In this document: positions 11,801-23,555 of the stretch, in pieces
Layout of the letters: every line of letters begins with the position of its first letter
How positions within the stretch are numbered: the first letter of the stretch is position 1
Source of the DNA: Casuarina equisetifolia
Taxonomy: Eukaryota; Streptophyta; Magnoliopsida; Fagales; Casuarinaceae
DNA: 64,000 bases
Reading direction: 5' to 3'
Assembly: GCA_028551475.1 (NCBI GenBank)
Contig: CM052355.1
Location: forward strand, 12,959,023-13,023,022
Translations under genes and position numbers: made by a program
Notes under the pieces: model-generated
What the model was told of the DNA's origin: nothing
What the model saw: the letters and a program-made list of their open reading frames with translations, nothing else
Databases searched by the model: none

Positions 11801-14315
11801 ATATCCCCGATGTCGCAAACACATTACAATTCTAGGCTATTATTCCAAATTGTTATTGCAGCGAGTGTATTTTGACTGTCACTCACATTATTAATCGCCT
11901 TCTTACTCTAGTTTTATATGGCAAAACTCCATTTGACATCCTATTTGGTAAAACTCCATATGTTTCCTATCTTCAAATTTTTAGGTGTTTGTGTTATATT
12001 ACAATCATTCCACATAGGGACAAGTTTGTCCCCCATGCTCGACCATATGCGTTTATGAGATATTCTTCTTCTCAAAGGGGTTATCGTGTTCTCGACCTCA
12101 CCACATGCACTTTTTTCATTGTTCATGACATTGTGTTCCATAAGCTAGTCTTCCCTTTTGCTCAATCTAGCCCTCTCGTCCTGTTTCTAACCTCAGCAAG
12201 GATCAGTACTTTGTTCCTTTAGATTCTGATACATTTTTAGTTGTTAACCTGACTAACCCTACTCCTTTATCATCAACATTAAGGCCTACGCCTTCTAATG
12301 TATCTCCCTTACCAGATGTCACTATTGTGTCGCCTTTTCCTTCCTCATTTGAGACTTCACCTCCTTCAATTGATATCACTGTGGCTCACCTACTATGGAT
12401 TCCCCCACTAAGGTTCCATCTTCTGCATCACTTCCCACTGTCACCATTCTTATTGTTAGACGTTTACACCATGAGTCCAAACCTTCTATATGGACTTAAG
12501 ATTATCACTACCATCATATCACCTCTAAGTCTGATGGACACCGATCAATGGGTTCTCAAGCCATACAATACTCTATCTCTTAGTTTGTAACCTTAGACAA
12601 CTTATCTCCCACACATTCGTGAGTCATGCATTAGAGGCTAATCAAATGTGGAAGTTAGTTCCTTTGCCCCCAAGTCGTAAATCAATTGGGTGTAAATGGG
12701 TTTACAAGATTAAGTAGGTTTATCTCTTTCATTCATGAGTCATCCTACTATCATGAGGTAGTTCATGATTTCCATTGGGTGGATGTTATGGCCAATGATC
12801 TTCATGCATTAGAGGCTAATCAAATGTGGAAGTTAGTTCCTTTGCCCCTAAGTCGTAAGCTAATTGGGTGTTAATGGGTTTACAAGATTAAGTATTGTGC
12901 TAACACACCCATTGAGAGATATAAAACTTATTTTGTGGCCAAGAGATATTCTTAACTATATAGGATTGATTATAAAGAGACTTTTCCACCAATGACTAAA
13001 ATGGTAACTATCCGATGTATCATGGCATTGGCCTCCATGTTTTGTTGGTCCTTTCATCAAATAAATGTTCATAATGCATTTCTTCATAGAGATCTATACA
13101 AGGAGTTCTACATGTCCATGCCTACTAGGATTCAAACTACTTCCACAAAACCCTTGCAAGTTTGTCATTTGCTCAAATCTATTTATGGATTTAAGCAAGC
13201 TTTTTGGCAATGTTATGCCAAATTTATTGTTGCTCTTTTTGAGGTTGAATTTAAGCAATTTTGGCATGACTATGCTTTATTTACACTTCGTTGTGGGTTT
13301 GCTGTTATGGCCATTCTAATCTACATTGATGATATACTCATCACTAGGAACAATGAGGAGGTCATTGCTCAGGTGAAGTAAGATCTTTGTTCTCGGTTTC
13401 ATATGAAGGATTTAGGTTGAGTTAAGTTCTTTCTTAACATCGAGATTGCTTGGTCAAGATTGGTATTTCCTTCAGTCAACACAAATATGCTTTGGAATTG
13501 GTTTCTAAAGCTGGCTTACATTGGGCTTATCCATGCAAGATTTTTATGAATCCAAATTTGAAAATCACTTCTTTGGAGTACGATGCTAGCTCACTAGTGA
13601 CTATAAATGATCCTCTTTAGTTGACCCGGCTTCTTATCAACACTCCCTTGAACGCCTCATTTATCTTACTTATACTCGCCTTGACATCATCTATCTTATT
13701 CAGGTACTTAGTTAGTTCATGCATTTCTTGAAATCTTCACACCTGGACATGGCTTTGAAGGTAGTTAAATATTTGAAGGGCACTCCAGGCTTAGGACTTT
13801 TTATGCCTTCTTATAAAGATTTTCAATTGCATGGCTTTTGTAACTTTGATTGGGTTATTTGCCTTATGTCCTGACGTTCTTTTTCTTATTTCTACATTAA
13901 GTTGGGATGTTCATTGATTTCTTAGAAGTCTAAGAAACAACTATTGTTGCTCACTCATCTTCTAAGGTAGAGTATCGCACCATGGCCACCGTAATTTGTG
14001 AAGTTGTTTGGTTACATGGTCTTTTCTGCGACTTATAGGTGATTGTTCCTTAGCCTATACCATTATAGTATGATAATAAAGCCACAATCCACATTGCCAA
14101 TAACCCTACTTTTCATGAATGTACCAAGCACATCGAGATTGACTATAATTTTATTCATGAGAAATAATAGTGGGACCTGATTCAGACTTGTAGTATTCAT
14201 ACACATGAGCAACCTGCGAATCTATTAACTAAAGCCTTATGTAGTCATTAGCACAGTTATCTTCTTCACAAGTTTAGTGTATTTGATTTGTACAAATCAC
14301 CAGCTTGAGAGAGGT

Positions 14316-14544
14316 TGTTAAGTTGTAAATGTTTTATGTATTTATGTATTTGGGCCATGTATAGTGTTGGGCCTTTAACGAGTTTGGGCTTGATGACCCA
14401 AACTCATGATTAGGGTAATTGCCCTATTTGTATTTTGTAACCATGGTTTTTCATTCTCTAATCAAGAATTTGTGAGAGAAATTTTCCCTAACTTTTATGT
14501 CCTAATTCTAGCTCCTTAAATGATCTTCTCTTTTCATTCTAAGA
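14316..14544 (+). repeat. 3' LTR of the copia fossil
   Basis: Begins TGTTAAGTTGTAAATG just after a polypurine tract and ends at the right target duplication GGTGG (14,545-14,549). Confidence 0.9.
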
Positions 14545-14549
14545 GGTGG

Positions 14550-14967
14550 AGCTTCTGAGATTGGCTATCCTTTAAAAGGAAAGAGAATTGCAGAGATGTT
14601 GGCGATCGTGCAATAGAAAGGAGGGCAAGGAGCAAAGATGGTAAGCCACCATTCACTACTCTCTATGAGTACATGTATGGGTGTTAGAAAGGCTTAGGTT
14701 TAGGTTTTGAAAGGGAGAAAGACCTTATCAACTTGAGATTTACTTTCCATCCTAGCCTTGGTTTTTTCCCCGTAGTGTCATAAATATCTCTAGATCTTTA
14801 ACATTTTGCTTCTAAAGGAGAATTTTTTTAAGTAAATTATCATTTTTATTGGAAGATCCATTCTCAAAATGCTAAAGATATTTAGTACTGCTGTTTTTTT
14901 ATATTACATAAATATCAAGAACAATTGTAATAAGGACTTGAAAAATTAATAACAAAATCACGATAGT
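14550..14967. other. Spacer between copia fossil and LINE
   Basis: This is the continuation of the pre-insertion host sequence found left of 8646. No gene or repeat is recognised in it. Confidence 0.4.
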
Positions 14968-16655
14968 TTTTTTTTTTTGTGAAAGGTCAAATTATATATC
15001 ACCCGTAAAAAAATGTACAAGATTGTTCGATTACCAAATATCATCATCTAAGCTCAAATATTGAACTTGAAAAATTCCAAAGCTCTTGTAAAAATTTATT
15101 ACAATTTGTAAGCTTGACTCTTCTGGTAGATGAAATCTTCCCTCTTACATCCTTCTTGATTTTAGCAATAATGGTTGAGTTATCTAGACTTATATCGTTG
15201 AATCTTCTTCTATTCCTTTCGTTCCAAATGTGATACAATACGGCCTTGAAAGATATACTAAGCAAAGTTGCTGCGAAACTCTTCCTTTTAATAGTCTTGA
15301 TCATCCAACATATTTCAGCTCTCTAGTGTTCAATTCTTCTAGTTAATCCATTCATGCCTAACAAAGCCTTCCAGATGTAGTTTGTGAACCTATACTTAAA
15401 AAATAAATGTTCCTATGATTCTTCTTCTTGTTGGCAGAGGTTGCATTGTAGATCCACTAAACTATTCCATTTAGCCACCCGATCTGTTGTGGATAATTTG
15501 TCTTTCAAAGTAATCTAGCAGATAAAATTATGATTTGGTACTCCTTCTTTCCAGACAAGTGTTGCCCATTCAATGTCTTCTTTGTTCTCTCTTAGTGCTA
15601 CATAACTTTTGGCAATATTGTATTCTGAGTCCGTTACTAGTTGTGTAAGTTCACTTCTTACTTGTAAAATATTCCTAAAACTCTAAGCTAGTAATCCCTT
15701 GATCTCAACTTCTAATACATTTCTTTCCTTCAAATTTTCTGTTATCATCCATTTAACCCATAAAGAGTTTAAGTTAGGGTGCACAAGAGACCATAAGAGT
15801 TTTCCAATTGCCGCCTTATTCCAAGTATGAATGTTTATCAAACCTAATCCTCCATAAATTTTAGGCCAACAAACTTCTTTTCATGCCACTTTTGCTACAC
15901 ATCGTCCATTAGATTTACCTACCTAAAGAAAAGTTCTAATTCTTTTTTCAATTTCATAAAGAGTCTATTTTGACAATAGAAAAATTTGCATACAATATGT
16001 TTGCAATGAGAACAGAACACTTTTTGCTAGCTACAATCTCCCCCCATAACTAATATGCTTAGACTCCCAACCTTCAATTCTCTTTAATATCTTTTCTATC
16101 AGGATAGTACAATCTAGGTTGGAAAGTCTTTTAGTAATTAATGGAACTTTCAAGTATTTTATGAGAAGTTGGCCTTCTTGAATAGGAATATGATCAAGTG
16201 TTAGAGCCTTTTCTTGTTTAGACAAGCCTGAAAAGAAAATTTGACACTTTTTAGGATACATCTTCAGACCTGTTATATCTTCAAATTCTTGCATAGCATC
16301 TAATAAACACATTATAGACTCAATATCTCCATGAGCAAACAGAAAAAGATCATCAGCAAAGCATAAATGAGTAATATTCTCTTTAGCATATTTCTAGTAA
16401 AATTTAAACCTTCCGGAAGATACTTTCTTTTGTATAATTCTATTAAGAATCTCTATCACAATAACAAAGTGAAAAGGAGAGAGAGGGTCTCCTTGTCTAA
16501 GTCCCTTTGCCCTCTTAAAAAAACTTGTATGAAAGCCATTGATGTTCACAGAATATCCAACAGTAGTGATGCAGCTTTCAATCAGCAATCTAAATTTTTC
16601 TGGAAACTTCACAACTTTCAGAGTATTTAAAAGTAAAGCTCTAGGTAGATAGGTT
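14968..16655 (-). mobile_element. 5'-truncated L1-type LINE, minus strand
   Basis: The minus strand carries the 3' half of an L1 ORF2: 'GLRQGDPLSPF' and 'CFADDLFLF' of the reverse transcriptase, 'GLKMYPKKCQ', then the thumb and zinc-binding RVT end ('WNERNRRRFND'). It ends in an A-tail seen as the T run near 14,968-14,980. The three longest open parts (16,612-16,394, 16,312-16,031 and 15,304-15,044) are all in the same frame, so over 1.5 kb there is no frameshift. The frame is interrupted only by about nine stop codons, eight TAG and one TGA, most at places where L1 proteins have tryptophan. Reverse-transcriptase parts upstream of about 16,655 are missing. Confidence 0.88.
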
Positions 16656-16734
16656 TATTTCTCTCATTAATATAATCAAATGAAAGATTTTATTTTTATT
16701 CTTTTCCTTGGGGGTTAACTATATATATACATAC

Positions 16735-16803
16735 ATACATAAAGAGAGAGAAAGTGAGAAAGAGAGAGACAGACAGACAGACAGACAGAAAGACAGAAAG
16801 AGT
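16735..16803. repeat. Purine-rich microsatellite with (ACAG)n
   Basis: A GA-rich tract runs directly into five or six tandem ACAG units and further GAAAGACA repeats. Confidence 0.85.
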
Positions 16804-16894
16804 AAAATGAGAAAGCATGGATAAAATTATCAAATAAAATACCTATTGATAAAAAGTTGAAATTTGAATCTTCAAGATGAAAAGTAAGTGCTAT

Positions 16895-17280
16895 TATCGG
16901 GTTTCATTAAGTTCATGAAAAAAAAATTATGTATTTAAATGTAGCAAACATTGTTAATAAACTTTTAACCTAGTCATAAAGTTTAAAAAGTTTCAATAAT
17001 TGGTATGAAAGCAAATTGTAAATACTAGCAAGTTAGTAAGGATGATTGTTGAGAGTTTTAAAAAAGTAAGTTATATATTCTAACTATCACCTATAACTTT
17101 TAAAGCAATAGTACAACATTTAATTGGTTAAAATGAAAGTAAGTAAAATGAGTTCGTAACTATTTCTAATATAATTAACTGAAATAAGAACTTTAATTTT
17201 GTTTCTTTAAGGGCCCCCAATTTTCAAGATTCATGAACATATCCTTGGTGTTGTGATGGGGGACCAAAAATGATTCCTCG
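16895..17280 (+). repeat. Direct repeat, left copy, bracketing HIPP unit C
   Basis: It begins 'tatcgggtttcattaagttc' and includes 'gtagcaaacattgttaat', 'gatgattgttgagagttt' and 'gattcatgaacat'. The same series in the same orientation is at 21,538-21,845. The left copy has about 60 extra bases near its middle. Confidence 0.85.
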
Positions 17281-17489
17281 GGAACAAACTTAGAATTATG
17301 CAGTGACAAATGACATGACAAAGTAGGTAGACCAAGCCAAACATGTGACTCACGGTAAAAAAGTTCTTGGCCTACTCAATTATAGGGTCTTTGACGACCC
17401 ACAGGGAGGGTATCAAATGATTTTACTATTCTAAACTCCTCTACGTTACTAGCCTTGTGTCATGCTGAAATTGACTTCAATTTTGCTCG

Positions 17490-17835
17490 CACTCAGTAAC
17501 CTAACAGATTATGATGAAAAATAATTCAACAGTGCAACAAGCAGTTCGTCAACGTTAAGTCACAATAATGGGAGATAGTGTAAAACATTTAGCCTCAATA
17601 CAGTAAATAATTGGTACAAGTAAATCAGCCAACAACACGTATAACAGCGAGATATGACACAGAAATTTTAAGTGGTTCAGCCCTTTAAATGGCATCTATA
17701 TTAATTCTCTCCTTATTTAACTAGCTAGGAGTTGTTTCCACTAAATCTCAACCGGATTTACAAGAAATTCACATATTTTTTAATCCTTACAATCCAATTT
17801 CTTGATACTCAAGAAATTAATCACTATTTTTAATA
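17490..17835. mobile_element. Possible LTR fragment of a copia-type fossil
   Basis: The stretch 'ttttaagtggttcagccc' followed by a CT-rich 'ttaattctctccttatttaac' segment and 'aaatctcaaccggatttaca' resembles the transcribed part of plant copia LTRs. No partner LTR, primer site or target duplication was found, so the assignment is tentative. Confidence 0.3.
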
Positions 17836-18054
17836 TAATTTGAAATGAGCTTGATTTGAGATTATTTTTTTTTTTTAAATCAAAAAGTGCTATCATTACT
17901 CCGGAACAAGTGATGGACATGCAAAGGGAGAAAAAAAAATAGAGAAATCAAGGGATAAAAGAAAGAAATGGGCATTTGCCAATAAGAAAAGAGGAACTCT
18001 AAATTAATGAAGATAGAGAATACCAATGCAAAAGAAAGAGTTATGGAGAGTGGG

Positions 18055-18175
18055 GGGCCGCCTGGCTTAGTGGTATTCTCTGAGCTAAACCCTAATCGAC
18101 AGTCTCACCGGTCATATGTTCGAGTCTCCTTTCCCTTCCTAGGTGTGTGTGTTAAAAAACAAAAAAACTAGGTAA
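18055..18175 (+). mobile_element. tRNA-derived SINE, plus strand
   Basis: An A box is seen in 'cctggcttagtggtattc' and a B box in 'tatgttcgagtctcc', with the usual spacing of about 50 bases. A short body ending 'aggtgtgtgtgtt' and an A-rich tail follow. The tRNA-like part does not fold into a full tRNA, and the tail marks it as a SINE. Confidence 0.75.
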
Positions 18176-18661
18176 TCATCATTAGATGCCAACTTTTATG
18201 GTCCCTTTTATAGGTATGGTAGTTGATTCTCATTACTATTTACTTAAATGATTGCTTTAACCCAATCATGTTTAGAAATTGTGATTGACGGCCATCCAAA
18301 ATGCATCATGGATTTAGCTTTCCTCATTTTAAATTGAGCATTATGGGCAATAGCATGTGTAATAGTGTTGTGAAAGAGGCAACATCAACATATGTAAAGA
18401 CCAAAAGAAATGCTTGTGCTTTCAAGGGCTGTAATAGTGTTGGTAGGTCTTTTATTTAAGAGTTGATACAACTCACTATAGCTCTTAAAGGTGAAAAGAC
18501 AATTAGCCACCAGCAATCACAAGACAATCAACCCTATTAGTCTTGTTTAATTCCACAAAGCAACAAAAGAAAAAGCAGACGCACTGGAAACTTGACTCCA
18601 CATTAACAACCTGCAGCTAAGAAATCTTGAACATGTTGATGACCCTGCTTGCGCTTTTCCT

Positions 18662-19635
18662 TTACATCATGCTGCATCTGGATGTGTTCTCTTGACTAAA
18701 GTAATCACAGAAACTCGAATAGCAAGGCCTATGCCCACCACAACCACATCCACAACCACGCCTACAATCACGCCCACAACGACACCCACAACCACAGCTA
18801 TCATTCCCCGGTTTCCTGCAGCTCCCAGAGCATGGAGGTGGCGGGGGATGCCAGCATTTGCCCCCCGGCGGACACAGGTAACATGGTTTAATACACACAC
18901 AAACAGAGGGAGGCTGCGGTGGACGAGGATTTGGATCCTCCACAGGCGGAGGCTTTGTTGAAGGCTTTGTTGGAGGCTTTGTAGGCGGTTGAGGAGGCTT
19001 AGGTGGACTGGTCTTCTCAGGTGGTTTGATTTCAATTCTCTTAATGGATTTACCACCCTTGCAGAGTATCTTCTGCTTAACCTTTTCAGGACAGCAGCTG
19101 AACACTTTGATTGTCACAGTGTTTTGCTTCTCGTCGTACTGCTGGTCTCGTATTTCTCTTGTTCACAATATTTAAACACCACATGGTAACTCAGTTGTTG
19201 CTTGATTAGTGACCATGTCAAATAAAAACCTCTACGCAAAAAAATGTACATTCACACTCATATATCAAAAGACACAGAGAGAAAGAGAAAATCACCAGGA
19301 AATTTACAAAGAACTTTCTTCACCTTCTTGAAGCAGCGATAACATTGGAGGTCAACCTTCAGTACCATAATTGTCGGAACCTGTAAGTGCCAAAATTCTA
19401 AATAAATATCATGCCAAAATTTACCCTAAAAGAGTAAGTACAGATCTAGTGATTTGCGAGTAAAGAAAAAGAATCAGCTTCTGACATGAAAACGTAGCAC
19501 GTAAAACAATAAAGACCCCACGAGGAACTAAGAACGAACTGACAATTTAGATGATAGCCATGGATCATACTATCTAATGGGTAACTAAAAAGAAACAAAA
19601 AAAAAGACATGAACATTGAAAACCTTTTCAGCCAT
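18662..19635 (-). CDS. HMA-domain proline-rich isoprenylated protein (HIPP family, copy C)
   Basis: Exons are 19,635-19,624 (MAEK), 19,380-19,296 and 19,155-18,662, giving 196 residues. The HMA domain has MVLKVDLQCYRC with the CxxC pair at 17/20, followed by the second half 'YDEKQNTVTIKV' and a conserved 'SCCPEKVKQKILCKGG' segment. The linker is a proline/threonine repeat (TKPPTKPSTKPPP). The C-terminal part is unusually rich in cysteine: CxCxxPCYLCPPGG, then an expanded CGCGCRCGRDCRRGCGCG tract, then 'YFSQENTSRCSMM', whose last four residues are a CaaX box for prenylation. The family is known as heavy-metal-associated isoprenylated plant proteins, related to rice Pi21. Metal binding and membrane anchoring are inferred from the motifs. 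This is the most complete of the MAEK-type copies. Confidence 0.87.
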
Positions 19636-19684
19636 GGCTCTGAGTTCAAGTCGATCTCAACTTCAGACCGGACTGAAGAAACCG

Positions 19685-19691
19685 TTATATA
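19685..19691 (-). promoter_or_regulatory. Putative TATA box of HIPP copy C
   Basis: TATATAA on the minus strand lies about 50 bases before the start codon at 19,635, in the same place as the motif of copy B. Confidence 0.5.
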
Positions 19692-21537
19692 GAGAAACTG
19701 AGTGAAAGTGGAATAAGATTTAATAAGACTGAAGCGGAAGGAGTGGAAAGATAAAGAAGTCACAAAGCCTCCCTAACGGCATGTTAAGAGGACGTAAGCA
19801 TCATACGTCATGGGGTGAGATCCTGTTGAGGACTACTGGAGCTGGCAAGGATTTCTCCACTGTGGAAGACTCGATGTGGCCTGATTCCTGATGCTTCCGA
19901 GCATATTTACTCCCATAGTCCCTTTTAACAGATCCGATGGGATGTAAAATCACCAAACCAAGATAATATTCAACGGTAAATACTTCCTGAAGTTTGGTTC
20001 TCTCCCATCCAGCCCGCACGTCATAATCATCACCTACAAGAGCCATTTCTTGTCTTGTTAACGCAGCGAGAAATATTCAAACTCGTGGGTTCCAGAAAAG
20101 TGTTCTCTTATGCAATCATCGCCGTTTGCAACCATAATTGACTACACATCCCAGTTCCAGTCTACATCTTTACGCTGTACCACTCCAAATATGATAAGAC
20201 GGGCTTATCACTAACAAATAAACTCCTTAACATCATTATCCCATTTATTGTACATTCCTCCTTTTCACTGTAAATTTATGTGCAATTGCTAGGGCCTGAA
20301 GAGATTGTGTAGCAAGATGTGCAGTTCATCTTTAAACTTGAGAGACTGGTGATAAGGAACAGACAGACAGAGAGTAGTAGCCTTGGGTTTGATAAAAAGG
20401 AATTGACTTCAGTATTATCTTTATAGTTTCTTGAAATAGTTTATCTTTCTGTGGTATTTAACTCTAAGGCCCCTTTTTCCATAAATTTGTAACTAAGCAA
20501 TTTCAAATATTTTACCGAACCAATAGTTTTAATTGTAGATGTCTTGTGGGCAAGGTGCGCGATCAACGTCAATTACATAACAAAGCCAACGTGCCCTGGC
20601 ACGACTACAACTACGTACGTTAAAGACTAGCTTCAAGAGTCAGACCAATCTGGATTACCACTTTAGTAGCAAAGGCATAATCTGGGACGAGTCCAATCCT
20701 TATTTTCAAGTAATTCTAGTTTGCAGGCAAAGAATCTCCTGGTCCAAAGCTCTTACCGAAGTTTTTACCTGCATACATCCACTATTATTTACGTATGCGC
20801 GTAATTTACATATTTAGAGCGTTAAATTTGAAATTAAAAGGTCTTACCACTAATTTAATAGGTTAATTTACCATTAAACTAGTAGGTAATTCTAACATGC
20901 ATAAAGTCATCTGTCTAAATGATCACGTTTCGGTCACTAAATCTCTGCTAGCAGTAGGACCTGATGTTAGATTGGTTATAAGGGGTGTGACTTTACTTAA
21001 ATCTAAGTGTAGTAGGGGTGGGGAAAAGAGGGGTTACCTCTGCAAATAAGAAAACAAGTAAGGGAAACATTCTTACGTTGGAGGATGGGGAAGCTTTTAT
21101 AAGAACCTACCATGTAAAAAGGAAGTTAGCTTTTGAAATCTAAGGACCTGATTTGCTTTCCCTTTTGAAAACAAAGTTTCTGTGTCCCTCCAATAATAAC
21201 AAAACTCCAATTATCCAAAAGTACCATAATCTACCACAAATGTTAAAAAAAAAAAAAAAAAAACCATTCATCCGAGACACCAATACGTTCTCTAATATGC
21301 TTGCACCTAACAGCAATCAAAATAACACCACCACTTCACTGGCTTCTTAAATGGAATGCAAACCAGAGCAAGTGCCATCATGGAGCTACCAGAAAACTAT
21401 GAAATCCTTTTCTGATAAATCAATTGATGAGTTGCGGATGTTGGACAGTCGTCAGCATGCTTAGTATTTATAGAGGATTGAGTAGAGGATAACTCCTGCA
21501 TCATCTTGTCTTGACTGCGGGTGAAAAGTACGTACCA

Positions 21538-21845
21538 TGTATCGGGTTTCATTAAGTTCTTGAAAAAAATTATGTATTTAAATGTAGCATACATTGTTAA
21601 TAAGCTTTTTACCTAGTCATAAAGTTTAAAAAGTTGGTATCAAAGCAAGTCGTAATAACTAACAGGTTAGTAAGGATGATTGTTGAGAGTTTTTAAAAAT
21701 TAAGTTATATAATCTAACTATCACCTATAACTTTTAATGCAGTGATACAACATTTTAATTGGTTAAAACTTTAATTTTATTTCTTTCAAAGGGTTCCCCA
21801 ATTTTCGAGATTCATGAACATCTCCTTCGTGTTGTCATGGGGCAC
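21538..21845 (+). repeat. Direct repeat, right copy, bracketing HIPP unit C
   Basis: This is the partner of 16,895-17,280 and is in the same orientation. It joins directly to the 3' flank of unit D. Confidence 0.85.
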
Positions 21846-22603
21846 CAATCATGTTTAGAAAGTAAACTCGTTAAATGCCCACTTGTATGGTCCCCTTATT
21901 AGGTATGGTGGTCGATTCTCATTACTATTTACTTAAATGATTGCTTTTTAACCCAATCATGTTTAGAAATTGGGAGGGACGGCCATCCATAATGCATCAT
22001 GGATTTAGCTTTCCTCATTTTAAATTGAGCGTTATGGGCAATAGCATGTGTAATGATTTAACACGAACAAGCTAAGTTGCGCTACACTTAAGCTCGTTGA
22101 GAAAGAGGCAACATCAACATCTGTAAAGACCAAAAGAAATGCTTGTGCTTTCGAGGGCTGTAATAGTGTTGGTAGGACTGAAGTTCAACCATGTAGCTTC
22201 GAGCAAAAGAGATAAGGATGATGGAGCGAAGGCCATCGTCATACGCTGATGGGTATGGGCATGAAATAACCTTCATTGATTGGAATCCGCATAATGGCCG
22301 TCCACGACCCCACCTAGCGTGGTAAAACGTTGTCGTAAGGGAAAGGAACAAGCACGTGCGTTGTGGAAATGCATTGATTATTGGTAACTTCTTTTATTTA
22401 AGAGTTGATACAACTCACTATAGCTCTAAAAGGTGAAAAGACAATTAGCCACCAGCAATCACAAGGCAATCAACCCTATTAGTCTTGTTTAACACTACAA
22501 AGCAACAAAAGAAAAAGCAAATGCACTGGAAACTTAACTCCACATTAACAACCTGCAGCTAAGAAATCTTGAACATGTTGATGACCCTGCATGCGCTTTT
22601 CCT

Positions 22604-23441
22604 TCACATCATGCTGCATCCCGATGTGATCTCTTGACTAAAGTTGCTCCCCGACGGACATAGGTAAGATGATTTGATAGACACACCAATAGAGAAAACT
22701 GGTGGGAAACCCAGAACAGAGGGAGGCTGCGGTGGACGAGGATTTGGATCCTTTGGAGGCTGAGGCTTTGGTGGAGGATTTGTAGGCTGTTGAGGAGGGT
22801 TAGGTGTTTCGGTCTTCTTAGGTGGTTTGGAGTCCGTAGGCTTGCTTGGTGGTTTGATTTCAATGCTTTTAATGATTTTACCACCCTTGCAGAGTATCTT
22901 CTGCTTAAACTTTTCAGGACAGCAGCTGACCACTTTGATTGTCACAGAGTTTTCCTTCTCGTTGTACTGCTCCTCTCGTATTTCTCTTTTTCACAACATT
23001 TAAACACCACATGGTAACTCAGTTGTTGCTTGATCAGTAACCATGTCAAATAAAAACCTCTAGGCAAAGAAATGTACATTCACACTCCTATATCAAAAGA
23101 CACACAGAGAGAGAGAAACTCACCAGGAAATTTACAAAGAACATTCTTCACGTTCTTGAAGCAGCGATCACATTTGAGGTCAACCCTCAGTACCATTGTT
23201 GTCGGAACCTGTAAGTGCCAAAATTTAACCCTAAAAGAGTAAGTACAGATCTAGTGATTTGCGAGTAAAGAAAAAGAATCAGCTTCTGGCAAGAAAATTT
23301 AGTACGTAAAACAATAAAGACCCCACGAGGAACTAAGAATGAATTGACAATTTAAATGATAGCCATGGATCATATTATCTAATGGATAACTAAAAGAAAC
23401 AAAAAAAAAAAGACATGAACATTGAAAACCATTTCAGCCAT
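22604..23441 (-). CDS. HMA-domain proline-rich isoprenylated protein (HIPP family, copy D), short form
   Basis: Exons are 23,441-23,430 (MAEM), 23,208-23,124 and 22,983-22,604, giving 158 residues. The HMA half reads MVLRVDLKCDRC (CxxC at 17/20) and continues as 'YNEKENSVTIKV' and 'CCPEKFKQKILCKGG'. The linker is proline-rich. The cysteine-rich tail of the other copies is gone: from 'SYLCPSG' the frame jumps straight to 'NFSQEITSGCSMM', so an in-frame deletion removed about 40 residues but kept the CaaX box CSMM. The first exon ends ATG before the donor GT where B and C have AAG, which weakens the splice site. The stretch equivalent to the TATA box of copy C is deleted, and a solo LTR sits about 120 bases upstream. 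The frame is open, but expression is doubtful. Confidence 0.72.
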
Positions 23442-23555
23442 GGCTCTGAGTTCAAATCAATCTCAACTTCAGACCGGACTGAAGAAGCCGAGAAACTGAA
23501 TGAAAGTGGAATAAGATTTAATAAGACTGAAGCGGAAGGAGTAGAAAGATAAGAA

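Larger units (their letters stand above)
8651..14544 (+). mobile_element. Ty1/copia LTR retrotransposon fossil with both LTRs
   Basis: This is a 5.9-kb element with LTRs at 8651-8872 and 14,316-14,544. A primer-binding region of the tRNA-Met type (tagtatcagagcc) follows the 5' LTR, and a polypurine tract (gcttgagagagg) precedes the 3' LTR. Parts appear in copia order: gag with a zinc-knuckle-like stretch near 10,560, protease near 10,880, integrase at about 11,340-11,960, reverse transcriptase at about 12,990-13,380 (YIDDIL), and RNase H at about 13,850-14,210. It is clearly broken, with many interruptions throughout. By hand alignment the two LTRs differ at roughly 5% of sites, which suggests an age of a few million years at usual plant rates. 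Confidence 0.92.
18180..21537. repeat. HIPP tandem unit C
   Basis: The unit has a 3' flank (18,180-18,660), gene C (18,662-19,635, minus) and a 5' flank (19,636-21,537). It matches unit D closely, from 'gatgccaacttttatggtcc' through the gene to 'cagtcgtcagcatgcttagt'. Direct repeats at 16,895 and 21,538 stand outside it. Confidence 0.8.

Noticed and set aside
18055-18175. A possible tRNA gene, from the A- and B-box motifs
   Set aside because: The arms do not pair as a full cloverleaf and an A-rich tail follows, so it is a SINE.
18667-19056. 129-codon minus frame overlapping HIPP copy C
   Set aside because: It reads the same exon in another frame. It has no HMA start and no CaaX end.
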